DNA of 64,000 nt from Iris pallida (GCA_029216955.1 JANAVB010003400.1:10579868-10643867); one strand, 5' to 3'; positions 44,447 to 58,500 are shown, counted from the first letter of the stretch. Program-made: numbers and translations. Notes: generated by a model not told the origin, from the sequence alone.

Positions 44447-44580
44447 GTCAATTCTAGGTCAAAGTCAACTCTAAGTCAAACCTGGTCAACTGTCTAGGTC
44501 AAACTAGGTCCAAGTCAAACTTCTAGGGTATTGGTCAATTCTAGTCAACATGGTCAACACCCTAGGCTACTAGGTCAACA
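44447..44580 (-). promoter_or_regulatory. W-box (TTGAC) array in G3 LTR
   Basis: Eleven GTCAA cores in about 135 bp on the plus strand, that is TTGAC in element sense. The partner LTR keeps them at about 51117-51250. It sits upstream of the donor-like site, as in G1. Confidence 0.5.
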
Positions 44581-46389
44581 CTAGGCCTAAACCACAATCA
44601 CTAAGTCTAATAGAATTCTATACTAGGCTAACAACCTAGGGAAACCTAATACTAGCTATAGGCTAGAAATCCTATAGGTCTAAGTACCAACCCAAGCCTA
44701 TAAGCTAAACTAAACTCAAGCTAGTACTATAGCCTACTACTACTCTACCTATAGCCTAAACCAAGCCACAAGCCTAAGCTAGTATACTCAAAGCCTAACA
44801 TCACATATATGTATATAGTTATATATATACATTCATACATATATATAAACTCATATATCTGGCATACATTACATAGATGCATACATGTATACATCATTGA
44901 TTCATATTTACATTGCCTACCTGTCATACATCTATCATTACCTACATGCTCTAGTGTTAGTCCAAATATTGCATATATATTGACATTCATACATTTAGAG
45001 GTAGAGAGAGGGTTAAGGGGTTCATTTCAGTCACTGTGTATGTATAACAGGTTTTAGTGTAACTCAGTTTCAGGTTGCAATGTGTGTGTGTCAAAACATT
45101 TCCAGTTTTGTGTGTGTAGGAATTACAACATGGTTGGCAAGATTAAAGAACAGTATATGTGTGTATGAACTGAACTAATATGTGTGTGTGTGTGGGTACA
45201 ATGATGTGAACATGTGTGTTTCAAATTCAAATTTCAGTTATCAGTGTTCATGTGTCAGTGTTCACAGGTTTTAGGGTGTCAAGAGTGTGTGCACAGGGTA
45301 TATAGGAGTGTGTGTACTTGTGTGTGTGGGTATGTGGATATGTTCTCAGAATTTCAATGAATAAGTGTCAAGACAGTTTCATTTTCAGATTCAACCCAAT
45401 ACCATGTATGAATACATTTGAAACTATCTAACCATTGTGATGTGAAATGTGGACTGAAATCAAGGTTCAAGGATTGAAATAACATGGAATGGGCTGAAAC
45501 TAAGCAACTGAACTCCTATGGAAAATGGGGCTGAAACTAATGGTATGGACTGAACTTACATATGCAGGTGCATTCAATATGAAGAACAGAAATTCCATTC
45601 CTACTCCTATCCAAACTTCAAACTGAAAGACCATGCCAAGCCAAGGCCATGTCAAGGCAAAACCAAGGCAAACAAGGCTGCCTGGCCAATCCTTCCTCAC
45701 AGAACCTGGGCTGAACCCAGTTCAGCCCCTAAATCAGTTTTTTTTCCTTGTATCAATCAACCCAACCTCATTTCATATAACAATCAACCTTAGTCTTCAG
45801 ATAATATGCATGTTAAACATCAAATTCAGTTGTGTATAACAGTTTCAATATCAGGAAAACCATTTCGATCAATTCCATGTTGTTCTCAGGTTTTAAACCA
45901 ACTGAGATCTTTATATTCGCAAATGTGAGATAAACCTGAGAATAGGTATTTAGAAAACATAGCAAGGGCAGTTCAAACCATTCTAATCAGTAAAAACATG
46001 GATTGAACTCAGAAATACTATTCAGTGGAGTGTGTTAGTCTTAACATTAACCTGTCAAATTCAGAAAATCAAAATTTAGTTTACAAACATTAAATTACAA
46101 CATTTAAATCTCAGGGATTCATTCACTAACTGACAGTTCATTTCCATTTCGAATATCCCATTCTCAACATCAAAACAATAGCCAACTCATCACTCAATCA
46201 ACATGGACCTTAACATTTCAAACTCAGTTTAAAACATTGATTAAAATCTCAGGAAATAGGTTCAAATACATATAATAACTGATAGTTCAATACACAGAAA
46301 CTGGGAAATGACTGATACTAAAACCCAAATTCGAAACCTAATATTATACCATTAAATTTAACAAACATGCATATGGAATATTTCTCATG

Positions 46390-47060
46390 TTTAAACGTGT
46401 CAAGGGGTGTCTTCGTGTCCAAGAACTGGACACGAATCGTGTCCAAATCACCACACGAACACAGACTCAAAACTGTGTAAAAACAGTATCGTGCACGCGT
46501 GCAAGTCGGGCTAGGACACGACACACGCAACCTTGGGTCTCGTGCACAAGTCAGTAGCTAGGTGGGGTGTCAGGGTAGGTGTCTAGGTGCCTGAGTCGTA
46601 TCCACGAAGTCGCGTGTCCACGTGCGAAGCGCGTATCAGTAGGGAAATTCCGCGCGTGTACAGTACGTATAAATCAGTGCGCGTGCGTTTCTTCGTGCAC
46701 ACACATCGAGGTCGTATAAAATTTTATAGGTGTGATGTCAGTCACTAGGGCCACGTGTCCATGAAGTTTCGTGTCAAACCATTGCGTGTCGTGTCCGCAA
46801 TCAGTGTCGAGCAGCAGGGCACACTGTGACAGTGTCGTGCTGCAAGTCCGACCCTGTTTTTGGACACGAAAAACTTCTAAACTTCGACTCAGTCACAATG
46901 ATTTGTGATATACATATAATAACTAAATTTTCTGTTCATTTAGTTTCTAAAATTTACACTATTTAATTCTAACAAACATTTCATCGAACACCTACACAAC
47001 ACTACGACACGTGTCCGATACGGACACCAAACGGACACGAATTTGACCCAAACTTCAGAG
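46390..47060. promoter_or_regulatory. CACGTG/GACACG-rich block in G3 LTR
   Basis: Dense GACACG and CGTGTC motifs with G-boxes at 46619, 46752 and 47008. It corresponds in character, though not closely in sequence, to the G-box block of the G1 LTR. G-boxes bind bZIP/bHLH factors in plants. Confidence 0.4.
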
Positions 47061-47385
47061 ATAGCTAGGGGACTCCTATATCTAGACCTAAATGCAAAGA
47101 AAACAGAAATTTAAATCAATATAAAGGGTTTTACCTATATGTGCAAAAAGCTTGGAAAAGCTTCAAATGGGGATTCTTCCTTGCTAGCCAAATGCTCCCA
47201 AATTGTCCCAAAGCTGGGATTAAATTCCACAATCAGAAAATAGGAGGAAATTTGGCTCTAATGCAAGAAACTAGGATTAAAAAGGAATAAAAATGGATTT
47301 ATGGAGATTTTTGGAAGGGGAAAAATACCTCTCTTTCTCCAAGTGTTGGAATAAAATAAAAGAGGCAAGCCCTAATGAATAAGTG

Positions 47386-47393
47386 TTTATATA
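47386..47393 (-). promoter_or_regulatory. TATA box in G3 3' LTR
   Basis: Minus-strand CCTATATAAACAC. The copy in the 5' LTR is at 54056-54063. Confidence 0.55.
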
Positions 47394-47961
47394 GGATGGG
47401 GATCCCTATGTGGCTGGTCATAGGCTCAATAATTAGGGTTAGGGTTTACTAAAATGGCCCATGGGCTTAAGTCATGATCAAACAATCATTAAACCATAAG
47501 TCATTTCATGAAACCATAAGCCATGACTTAAATTCACTTAAACTAATCCTCCTAATCCAAAATTAGTTTCTAATGACTAAAAGTAGGTTAACCTAAGTTA
47601 GACTAGGGTCACCATGGCTAGGGTTAGCTTCTAGGCTAGTTCACTAGGTCTCAACAAGTCAAGGTCAACTAGAATTCACCAATTCAATAAATCATCAAAT
47701 AAGTCAAATTGACCAAATTACTCCTAGGCTAAAAATAATAACTAAATCATCCTAATGACATGGTTAGGCTCTAGGTCATGCAGTCTCTAGGGTTTCACTG
47801 GCAGCACATCAAAATTACAAGTCATGACTTAAACCAGATTTTAAATAGTTTAAAAATTATTAAAAATCACCAAAAATCATAATGTAAAATAAATATCAAT
47901 AAATAATAATTATAATTACAAAATTTCAAAATTACATTCATATGGAAAACTGGGTGTTACA

Positions 47962-47999
47962 ATCCTACCTCCCTTAGAAAAATTTCGTCCTCGAAATTA
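47962..47999 (-). promoter_or_regulatory. G3 palindrome and polypurine tract
   Basis: On the minus strand AATTTCGAGGACGAAATT is followed by TTTCTAAGGGAGGTAGGAT and the LTR start TGTAACACCC. Confidence 0.85.
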
Positions 48000-48113
48000 A
48001 AATGATCGCACCCCTTCTAGGTCAAACCCAAACAATCAAGGTCAAGAGATAATCGTACAAACATGATCTTACGGGTCATGATTTCACAGTCTCGAACAGG
48101 GTAGCTACACTAT

Positions 48114-49436
48114 CTAGCAATCACAAGCAATATCCTGGCAGGTACTAATGGAAATCACACATGAAAGTGGGAAAGAAGAACAGGAAGACGAACCTTCTAA
48201 CCCATCACCTGCAGCGTCGGTCTCCTCGACTGTCATCGCAAAAGCTTCATCCCTCTGGGCATAGTACTGTGCTATAGGTGGCCTAGCTCCCTCTCTCTGA
48301 CCCGGTGCTCCGTCATATACGGGTGCAGTAGGGCAATCCCTGACCTGATGAGCAGCGGATCCACAGAACAGACAAACCTTCTGCCTCCTATAACAAGTCT
48401 CCCAAATGTGCCCTATCCTCTTGCAGTAAGCACAAGTCTGCACCGTGCGGTCCTGCCCTCTAGGCTGATGCTGTGCCTGATGTACTCTTACCGGTGCCTG
48501 TATCTGCTGAATCTGTACGTGAGGCCTCTTGGCCTGGCCTCCGCTGCTGCTGCCCCCAACTGGGTCTTGCTCCTTCTTGAGCCTAAGCTCAAGATCATCC
48601 TCAGTCAATAAGGCTCCCGTCAAAATCTCCTCAAAAGGGGCATCCTTGTTGCCCTTGGTCAAGGACTTGACATCCTTGACCAGACCCTTCCGGAACCTCT
48701 GGGCCTTTGTCGTCTTGCTCAAGCCCTCTACGAATCTGCCGAGGTGGCCGAACTCTCCAGCGTACTCCTCTACTGACAGGCTCCCCTGAACTAAGCTCTT
48801 GAACTACGACTCCAAGGCTCTGAGCGCTGAATCTGGAAAGAACTTCTTCTTGAAGAAGCCCTTGAACTCCTTCCGGGTCTGTCCAGCTACCCTCACCCTG
48901 GGGTCTGACTGATACCAGGTGCGAGCAAGATCTCGCATCCGGCTAGCTGCTGCCTCTATTTGTAGATCTGCCGGTATCCGGACCAGGCAAAAGATCGCCT
49001 CTATATGCTCGATCCACTCGTCAGCATATAGAATCCCCTCCATCCCCAGGAAGTCTCTGGGGCTCATCTTCTGGAACTGCTCTATCCTCGGTGTCCTCGG
49101 CTGCTGAACCACTGGTCGAGCTGCGACTGTCGTAAGGGCCAACTCCATGCTTCTGTCCTGTCGGGCCTGCTGCCGGTCCATAAACTACTGGAAGTAAGCG
49201 AACATCTGTGCCGCATCCACGTGTCCTGTAGGCGGCGACTGTTGGAAAGACATCTCTGGGATGACCGGGCTCGATCTGTGCACTGGTGGAGGGGCTCCTC
49301 CAAAGGCAGCTGAAATACCTACCCCTGCTGGCTGAACTGGTGCCACGGTATCGGGGGCTGGCTGCTCAAGACGAGAGGTGGCAGACCTCTCAGCAGTGTC
49401 CCTCGGTCCGGAGCGATGGGATCTAGTCTCGACCAT
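48114..49436 (-). pseudogene. gag: G3 gag
   Basis: A single frame of about 440 codons from ATG at 49436 (MVETRSHRSG, homologous to G1), broken only by two TAG codons (49185-49187 after AYFQ; 48804-48806 after RALES). Blocks in order: RIEQFQKMSPRDFLGMEG, WIEHIEAIFCLVRIP, ARTWYQSDPRV, FKKKFFPDSALRALES, SVEEYAGEFGHLGRFVEGL, and two zinc knuckles CAYCKRIGHIWETC and CLFCGSAAHQVRDC. It ends soon after AFAMTVEETDAAGDGL, the point where protease begins in G1, so pol was lost at the gag-protease boundary. Gag would bind and package element RNA. Confidence 0.92.
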
Positions 49437-49703
49437 CCTGGAGACAGATCAAACAGGGAATCAATACTGAGATAGAAGCGATAAATCAAGGGAGGACAGT
49501 AAATTTTCAAGGAAGACAAATCAGCAAGATGTATAGATGGCATGAATTGAAGCAGAATTTTTCCTAACTGTGATTGAGTACCTCTCCGTTAAAGCCTATC
49601 TCTCAATCCTATAGCAGGCTCACAGCAGTACAACTAAGTCGCCGTACTACCACGATATCGTACTAATGCGACTCTCGACCTGCATGGGCCACCACTAAAA
49701 ACG
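49437..49703 (-). promoter_or_regulatory. G3 leader with conserved post-LTR motif
   Basis: In element sense CGTTTTTAGTGGTGGCCCAT continuing GCAGGTC directly after the LTR. The spacing matches G1 and G2. The leader before gag is otherwise short. Confidence 0.5.
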
Positions 49704-50988
49704 TGTCACGACCCGCACCTACTGTGAGGGTACGAGTACGTAACAACGTCCAGCCTACGTCACAGTGTCGGCGGTAGAACGCTGTCCTAGGTTACTATCT
49801 AATCAACAACTCACGCAATTATATAATGTACTTGTCAAAACTCAACTCCGAACGGAGGACAAGTATAGATATAATGAAATCTCAATCACAGTCTAAGCAC
49901 GATAAGATGACACAGAAGTTTATAACTAAAGACTAAACAACAACATTTATAAACTACTAAATAATAATATCTCAAATAAACTCAAATATAAACTCGTATC
50001 TCAGTTATTACAATTCAAGTTCTAAAACATAAAAACTAAACCAAGTCTACTAGCTAGTCTTCCGATCACTCCTGAGTGTCGGGACCATAGGTAGCTAAGC
50101 CATCTCCTGCTCCAAGGCAAGTAGGGCAAATATCTTCAGGGCAAGCATCTGTAATATTTTTAACAGGTCCACTCAGGACAGGAACGAGTACAATTCATCA
50201 AGAAATCCGAAGTAAATGACAGAGAACTATAAAACAGTTATAGACAGTTGTATTGATGAATATGGCAGTTTGTATGAGTAATAATGTAGAGAGCAGTTAA
50301 GGTACAAGGAAAGTAAGGTAACTAAACAAGAAGAAAAATATAGCAATGAAGACTGTAAAATAAGATCTAGCTGAACTAGAGTATCATAATGAGTTCAGAT
50401 GGTACAATATAAGTCGAGTGTAATCCCAATGTGAGTCTAATATAAGATGAGTCGAATGTGATTCTAATCATTGTTCTAATAAGGTGGATCATATAAGGTG
50501 ATACGAATAAGGTGATACGAATAGTGATTCACATGATGTTCTAACAATGATTCGAATAAATTCTCCAAGTGTGTTTTAAAATACTTAGTTAGACATGTAA
50601 ACGGCTAAGGATAAATCCGGCACATCACACACCTGGCCGGGTGTGGAATGGCTATCGTTCGAATATTATTCACAAGGGGTGGTTCAAATAGTGGGAATGT
50701 TCACATGTCTAATCAAGTATTTTCCCGCCCATCTAATACAAATGAATCCAAAATTCGACACATCAATCAAATAAAAGTCCAACCAGCTTAAGAAGATACG
50801 AATAGGTGGTTCAAATAGTGATTCGTATGGTGATTCGAATAATAGAGGTAAGACGAGTAAGTATGTGTCGTATACAGGGATTCAGAAATAACAATACGTA
50901 TTTGTAACAGAGAATCACATACAGCTAACTAGAACTGAAGTACAGTAATTGACAAATAAATGAGAGAACTATCAGAGAATGTACTCGC
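49438..50988 (-). other. Putative leader intron of G3
   Basis: On the minus strand a GC donor-like AG/GCGAGTACATT (from 50988) in the 5' LTR and an acceptor-like TTTGATCTGTCTCCAG (ending 49438) one base before the gag ATG. The predicted intron (1,551 nt) removes U5, the primer-side motif and the leader, as in G1. Confidence 0.45.
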
Positions 50989-53900
50989 CTGCTACTCTGA
51001 AAAGAGTAGTATAATATCAGATGTCTGCACCGGAGTCACAATGTCCTAAATAGAGCAGTACAGGTTATAATATGTTTAAAATGAAAATGAAGTTTATGAT
51101 ACAATCTACGTAATTCTAAGTCAATTCTAGGTCTAAGTCAACTCTAAGTCAAACCTGGTCAACTGTCTAGGTCAAACTAGGTCCAAGTCAAACTTCTAGG
51201 GTATTGGTCAATTCTAGTCAACATGGTCAACACCCTAGGCTACTAGGTCAACACTAGGCCTAAACCACAATCACTGAGTCTAATAGAATTCTATACTAGG
51301 CTAACAACCTAGGGAAACCTAGTACTAGCTATAGGCTAGAAATCCTATATGTCTAAGTACCAACCCAAGCCTATAAGCTAAACTAAACTCAAGCTAGTAC
51401 TATAGCCTACTACTACTCTACCTATAGCCTAAACCAAGCCACAAGCCTAAGCCAATATACTCAAAGCCTAACATCACATACATGTATATACTCATATATA
51501 TACATTCATACATATATATAAACTCACATATCTGGCATACATTACATAGATGCATACATGTATACATCATTGATTCATATTTACATTGCCTACCTGTCAT
51601 GCATCTATCATTACCTACATGCTCTAGTGTTAGTTCAAATATTGCATACATATTGACATTCATACATTTAGAGGTAGAGAGAGGGTTAAGGGGTTCATTT
51701 CAGTCACTGTGTATGTATAACAGGTTTTAGTATAACTCAGTTTCAGGTTGTAATGTGTGTGTGTCAAAACATTCCAGTTTTGTGTGTGTAGGAATTACAA
51801 CATGGTTGGTAAGATTAAAGAACAGTATATGTGTGTATGAACTGAACTAACATGTGTATGTGTGGGTACAATGATGTGAACATGTGTGTTTCAAATTCAG
51901 ATTTTAGTTATCAGTGTTCATGTGTCAGTATTCACAGGTTTTAGGGTGTCAAGAGTGTGTGCACAGGGTATATAGGAGTGTGTGTACTTGTGTGTGTGGG
52001 TGTGTGGATATGTTCTCAGAATTTCAATAAATAAGTGTCAAGACAGTTTCATTTTCAGATTCAACCCAATACCATGTATGAATACATTTGAAACTGTCTA
52101 ACCATTGTGATGTGAAATGTGGACTGAAATCAAGGTTCAAAGATTGAAATAACATGGAATGGGCTGAAACTAAGCAACTGAACTCCTATGGAAAATGGGG
52201 CTGAAACTAATGGTATGGACTGAACTTATATATGCAGGTGCATTCAATATGAAGAACAGAAATTCCATTCCTACTCCTATCCAAACTTCAAACTGAAAGA
52301 CCATGCCAAGCCAAGGCCATGTCAAGGCAAAACCAAGGCAAACAAGGCTGCCTAGCCAATCTTTCCTCACAGAACCTGGGCTGAACCCAGTTCAGCCCCT
52401 AAATCAGTTTTTTTCTTGTATCAATCAACCCAACCTCATTTCATATAACAATCAACCTTAGTCTTCAGATAATATGCATGTTAAATATCAAATTCAGTTG
52501 TGTATAACAGTTTCAATATCAGAAAAACCATTTCGATCAATTCCATGTTGTTCTCAGGTTTTAAACCAACTGAGATCTTTATATTCGCAAATGTGAGATA
52601 AACCTGAGAATAGGTATTCAGAAAACATAGCAAGGGCAGTTCAAACCATTCTAATCAGTAAAAATATGGATTGAACTCAGAAATACTATTCAGTAGAGTA
52701 TGTTAGTCTTAACATTAACCTGTCAAATTCAGGAAATCAAAATTTAGTTTACAAACATTAAATTACAACATTTAAATCTCAGGGATTCATTCACTAACTG
52801 ACAGTTCATTTCCATTTCGAATATCCCATTCTCAACATCAAAACAATAGCCAACTCATCACTCAATCAACATGGACCTTAACATTTCAAACTCAGTTTAA
52901 AACATTGATTAAAATCTCAGGAAATAGGTTCAAATACATATAATAACTGATAGTTCAATACACAGAAACTGGAAAATGACTGATACTAAAACCCAAATTC
53001 GAAACCTAATATTACACCATTAAATTTAACAAACATGCATATGGGAATGTTCTTCTGGTTCAAACGTGTCAAGGGGTGTGTTCGTGTCCAAGAACTGGAC
53101 ACGAATCGTGTCCAAATTACCACACGAACACAGACTCAAAATTGTGTACAAACAGTATCGTACACGCGTGCAAGTCGGGCTAGGACACGACACACGCAAC
53201 CTTGGGTCTTGTGCACGTGTCAGTAGCTAGGTGGGGTGTCAGGATAGGTATCTAGGTGCCTGAGTCATGTCCACGAAGTCACGTGTCCACGTGCGAAGCG
53301 CGTATCAGTAGGGAAATTTCACGCGTGTACAGTGCGTGTAAAATCAGTGCGCGCACGTTTTCTTCGTGCACACACATCGAGGTCGTATAAAATTTTATGG
53401 GTTTGATGTCAGTTACTAGGGCCACGTGTCCATGAAGTTTCGTGTCAAACCACTGCGTGTCGTGTCCGCAATCAGTATCGAGCAGCAGGGCACACTGTGA
53501 CAGTGTCGTGCTGCGAGTCCGACCCTATTTTGGACACGAAAAACTTCTAAACTTTGACTCAGTCACAATGATTTGTGATATACATATAATAACTAAATTT
53601 TTTGTTCATTTAGTTTCTGAAATTTACACTATTTAATTCTAACAAACATTTCATCGAACACCTACACAACACTATGACACGTGTCCGATACGGACACCAA
53701 ACGGACACGAATTTGACCCAAACTTTAGGGACATCTAGGGGACTCCTAGATCTAGCCCTAAATGCAAAGAAAACAAAAATTTAAATCAATATAAAGGGTT
53801 TTACCTATATATGCAAAAGCTTGGAAAAGCTTCAAATGGGGGATTCTTCCTTGCTAGCCAAATGCTCCCAAATTGTCCCAAAGCTGGGATTAAGTTCCAC

Positions 53901-54623
53901 AATCAGAAAATAGGAGGAAATTAGGCTCTAATGCAAGAAACTAGGATTAAAAAGGAATAAAAATGGATTTATGGCGATTTTTGGAAGGGGAAAAATACCT
54001 CTCTTTCTCCAAGTGTTGGAATGAAATAAAAGAGGCAAGCCCTAATGAATAAGTGTTTATATAGGGTGGAGATCCCTATGTGGCTGGTCATAGGCTCAAT
54101 AATTAGGGTTAGGGTTTACTAAAATGGCCCATGGGCTTAAGTCATGATCAAACAATCATTAAACCATAAGTCATTTCATGAAACCATAAGCCATGACTTA
54201 AATTCACTTAAACTCATCCTCCTAATCCAAAATTAGTTTCTAATGACTAAAAGTAGGTTAACCTAAGTTAGACTAGGGTCACCATGGCTAGGGTTATCTT
54301 CTAGGCTAGTTCACTAGGTCTCAACAAGTCAAGGTTAACTAGAATTCACCAATTCAATAAATCATTCAAAATGACCAAATTATCCCTAGGCTAAAAATAA
54401 TAATTAAATCATCCTAATGACATGTTTAGGCTCTAGGTCATGCAGTCTCTAGGGTTTCACTGGCAGCACATCAAAATCACAAGTCATGACTTAAACCAGA
54501 TTTTAAATAGTTTAAAAATTATTTAAAATTACCAAAAATCATAATATAAAATAAATATCAATAAATAATAATTATAATTACAAAATTTCAAAATTACCCT
54601 CATCTAGAAAACTGGGTGTTACA
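49704..54623 (-). repeat. G3 5' LTR (element sense)
   Basis: Close copy of 43027-47961 with scattered substitutions and small indels. The U5 hairpin is weakened here (CTACGTCACAGTG against CTACGCCGCAGTG) by transitions at CpG sites. TATA box at 54056-54063 (minus). Confidence 0.92.
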
Positions 54624-54628
54624 GCGCG

Positions 54629-55377
54629 TGGCCATCATACGGCAGAGGACGGCCGAAGGTGACCGTCGGTGACGGGCCATGGTGTCTGCGCACAGGAAAG
54701 GTGCGTATAGGCATTGTCTCTACGAGGGGACCGCATGGGATGTGCAGGAGAGTGCACACTAGAGCTGGGGCTTGCTGTGCCGCACAAAGTGGTGGCGCAC
54801 GTCGGCACGACAGTAGGCGGCCAGAGCATCGTCGGGAAGTTCGCACACAGTAGAAGTAGCTGTACGTAATGGGAGCAGCAGCACAAGAAGAAGAAGAAGA
54901 GAAAGAATATGATAGAGGAGGAAGGGAGTTTAATGATGGAGTATAAAAAAGGTAGGGAAGAAGAAGAAGAAGATTAGAAGGAGGAACTGTCGGCCGTGGG
55001 GTGTGGTTGTGTGTGTTTTTAAGAAGAGAGGAGAGTGTAGAGGGGTCTTGTTAGGAAGAAGGAGGAGTTAGGTAGGAGAGGTAGGGAGAGGGAAGATTAA
55101 GATGTAGTAAAGGAGGGTTAGGATTTGGGAGTATTGGTCGGCCAAGGGGGAGTCTTGTGTGTGTTTGAATAAAAAGAGGAAAGAGGGTTAGGTGTATGTG
55201 AGGAGAATTCTTTCAAATGGGGGGTGATGTGTGAGAGGGTGATTGGTCATAGGATGGATTTGTCATAGGTTGCTTTCCTAAAGCCACCATTTGGCTTGGC
55301 CAAAAATTGTTAGCATTTAATGGTGAGAGGTGGAGTGTTTCAAGAGATAATTCTTATTTAGCCTTTATGAACAATGG
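54629..55377 (-). mobile_element. Probable G4 LTR, third part
   Basis: Follows G3's right duplication directly, so it continues the sequence broken at 43026. The minus strand has TTTTTTATACTCC (TATA-like, near 54950) and a pyrimidine-rich leader. On the plus strand it is purine-rich (GAAGAAGAAG near 54890-54975). It is broken again at 55378 by the G5 solo LTR and resumes at 59732. The true right end of G4 was not found. Confidence 0.45.
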
Positions 55378-55578
55378 TGTAAACCCCCTCCAAATTTTTT
55401 TCTTATTTATTTATTTATATAATATTATGATTATTATTAATAATCTTGTATATAAATATTCAATGTGATTTTTGTGTATAAATATAAAGGTTAGCTAGTA
55501 CAATTATTTTATACTTATCTTTATTTAATTTTAAAAAAATTACTTTTGAATAATTATTTGTTAGCTATATTGTAAGTG

Positions 55579-55619
<41 letters not shown>

Positions 55620-55664
55620 AAGTGTCATATATTGTAAGTGTCATATATATATATATATATATAA
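55579..55664. repeat. (TA)n tracts with repeated spacer
   Basis: Two AT runs joined by two copies of TTGTAAGTGTCATATA. Confidence 0.9.
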
Positions 55665-56109
55665 ATATACATATCTCTATATATATAATTGGGTGATGAT
55701 TAATTAAGTAAATTAGTACATGAGACTTATTCATGAAAATACTTAGTGTTATCAAATGTATTGGCCCACATCAACTTATTCCATGCATTTACATGCAAAT
55801 GCAAAGCAGCAACAAAAATAATTCAAATCCCCACCACTTACACCCGGGTCCCACCAAAACCTCTCATATGCATTAACACATGCAAGAAAGAAGATAGTAC
55901 AAGCAGCAGTAAAAAATTGAACCAATTTCCCCCTCTTCATGATGTCGGATCTCACCTTTAATTGCATGCATTAACGCATATATTAATTTAGAAAGCAGCA
56001 ACAGACCTATCTTTTGATTAACACCTGATCTTTAATTATAAAATCCCCACCTTTAATTTTATGCATTAACGCATGGATTAATGGCCCTTTCCTCTCTACA
56101 GCTTACCCG

Positions 56110-56215
56110 ACCCCTTTCTTTCTTTCTTTCTTTCTTTTTTAACCTCCGAATAACATCCAACCCCTTTCTTTCTTTCTTTCTTTCTTTCTTTTGTAACCTC
56201 CGAGTAACACCCGAC
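56110..56215. repeat. Duplicated (TTTC)n unit
   Basis: Two copies, about 50 bp apart, of CCCCTTTC(TTTC)n ending AACCTCCGA(A/G)TAACA(T/C)CC. Lys-Glu-Arg frames on the minus strand are artefacts. Confidence 0.85.
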
Positions 56216-56449
56216 CTCTCTTTTTCCTCTCCCATCATTTCTAACTTCCATTTTCTTATGTATATAAATGCATGAACCTCCTTCATACAATCCAAACACA
56301 CATCTTACCTCTGACTCCTTAAGTTATCCGCTATTGTATGTCCGCTTCGCCAGCCGAAAACACCCCACAACCACCTTCTTTTTTCTCCTTGGTAAGAAAC
56401 TGAACTCTAGCTCTCATTATAATCCAAGAGGAACCCTTATGCAAATACC

Positions 56450-56535
56450 AACTCGACCTTGGCCCAGTGGTCACCTCAGGGGCCTTTAAGAACACCCTTG
56501 TAGACCCGAGTTTGAGCCCCCTGTTAAGCAATTTT
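56450..56535 (+). mobile_element. SINE-like tRNA-derived fragment 1
   Basis: TTGGCCCAGTGGTCACC resembles an RNA polymerase III A box and GACCCGAGTTTGAGCCCC a B box, about 45 bp apart, followed by a T-run. A related piece lies at 57814-57905, and both are followed by ATGAATA...TATAGTACTTG. Confidence 0.4.
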
Positions 56536-56571
56536 TTTTTAAAATGAATACATTTATATAGTACTTGTTAA

Positions 56572-57739
<1,168 letters not shown>

Positions 57740-57813
<74 letters not shown>
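57740..57813. repeat. (TA)n microsatellite
   Basis: Pure AT run ending in TATAAGG at the LINE 3' boundary. Confidence 0.95.
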
Positions 57814-57817
<4 letters not shown>

Positions 57818-57927
57818 TTTCATATGAAAACAGAACTTGATTGTAGCCATCCTAAAAACTGAGCTTGGCTACCCGAGTTCGAGCCCCTGTCTATTTTTGT
57901 TTTTGTTTTAAAAGAATATATTTTAAT
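57814..57927 (+). mobile_element. SINE-like tRNA-derived fragment 2
   Basis: GGTTTTCATATGAAAACAGA, then GCTTGGCTACCCGAGTTCGA with a B-box-like GAGTTCGAGCCCC. The A box is weak. Confidence 0.4.
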
Positions 57928-57966
57928 GAATATATTTGTATAGTACTTGGTATACATACATATATG

Positions 57967-58080
57967 TGGTTTCCTTATAAAAACAAAACCCTATCTGACT
58001 TGTTGGTCAGAGCAACAACTCTAAACCACAGTCTGTACATCTTGAGTTCGAATCATATGTTTCTTATTTTTGGGTAATAT
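57967..58080 (+). mobile_element. SINE-like tRNA-derived fragment 3
   Basis: GGTTTCCTTATAAAAACAAA, then TTGGTCAGAGCAACAACTC (A-box/D-arm like) and GAGTTCGAATC (B box). It starts like fragment 2, so both probably belong to one SINE family. Confidence 0.4.
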
Positions 58081-58500
58081 GTATTATATTATTTGGTATT
58101 TACGTATCTTGACAACTACACATTGTATTTGAGTGATGTAAAATACTTATAAATTGTATTTTTATTTATAGTATTAATTTTATTTTATTAAAATTATTTA
58201 TTTAATAATTAGATTTTTTAAATGAATAAAAACAGTAAATACCTTTATATGTATTTATAGTATTCCAATTTTAAAAAATAATAAATAATTTCTAAAAACT
58301 AATTAAAAATGATATTTACATACTATATTTTGTTTAGGCCAAGTTAGTATATTGGTTGTAAATTTCGGCACATGATCTATATAAACTTTAATTATTTAAA
58401 ATATTATTATGATATATATGCTGGAATATCGGTACAAACTTCGTAAAAATTTATAAGCTGTATACGATAACCGTCTACTAAATGTTGGGTAGTTAAAAAT
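58081..58500. other. AT-rich part of G5 LTR, nothing recognised
   Basis: No open frame, repeat or RNA gene seen. Confidence 0.4.

Larger units (their letters stand above)
43027..47961 (-). repeat. G3 3' LTR (element sense)
   Basis: On the plus strand TGTCACGACC to GGGTGTTACA; in element sense TGTAACACCC to GTCGTGACA. It holds the U5 hairpin block (43027-43108), donor-like TAG/GCGAGTACATT (minus, from 44312), a W-box array (44447-44580), a GACACG/CACGTG-rich block (46390-47060) and a minus TATA box (TATATAAA, 47386-47393). Confidence 0.92.
43027..54623 (-). mobile_element. G3: complete gag-only Gypsy element
   Basis: LTRs 43027-47961 (4,935 bp) and 49704-54623 (4,920 bp) flank a 1,742-bp interior. 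Flanks are GTGCG (43022-43026) and GCGCG (54624-54628), a 5-bp duplication with one C-to-T difference. The minus strand carries post-LTR motif, gag, palindrome and purine tract, but no protease, RT or integrase. This matches the TR-GAG type of non-autonomous element, which must borrow pol. Its gag and U5 end resemble those of G1, so a G1-like element is the likely helper. Confidence 0.92.
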
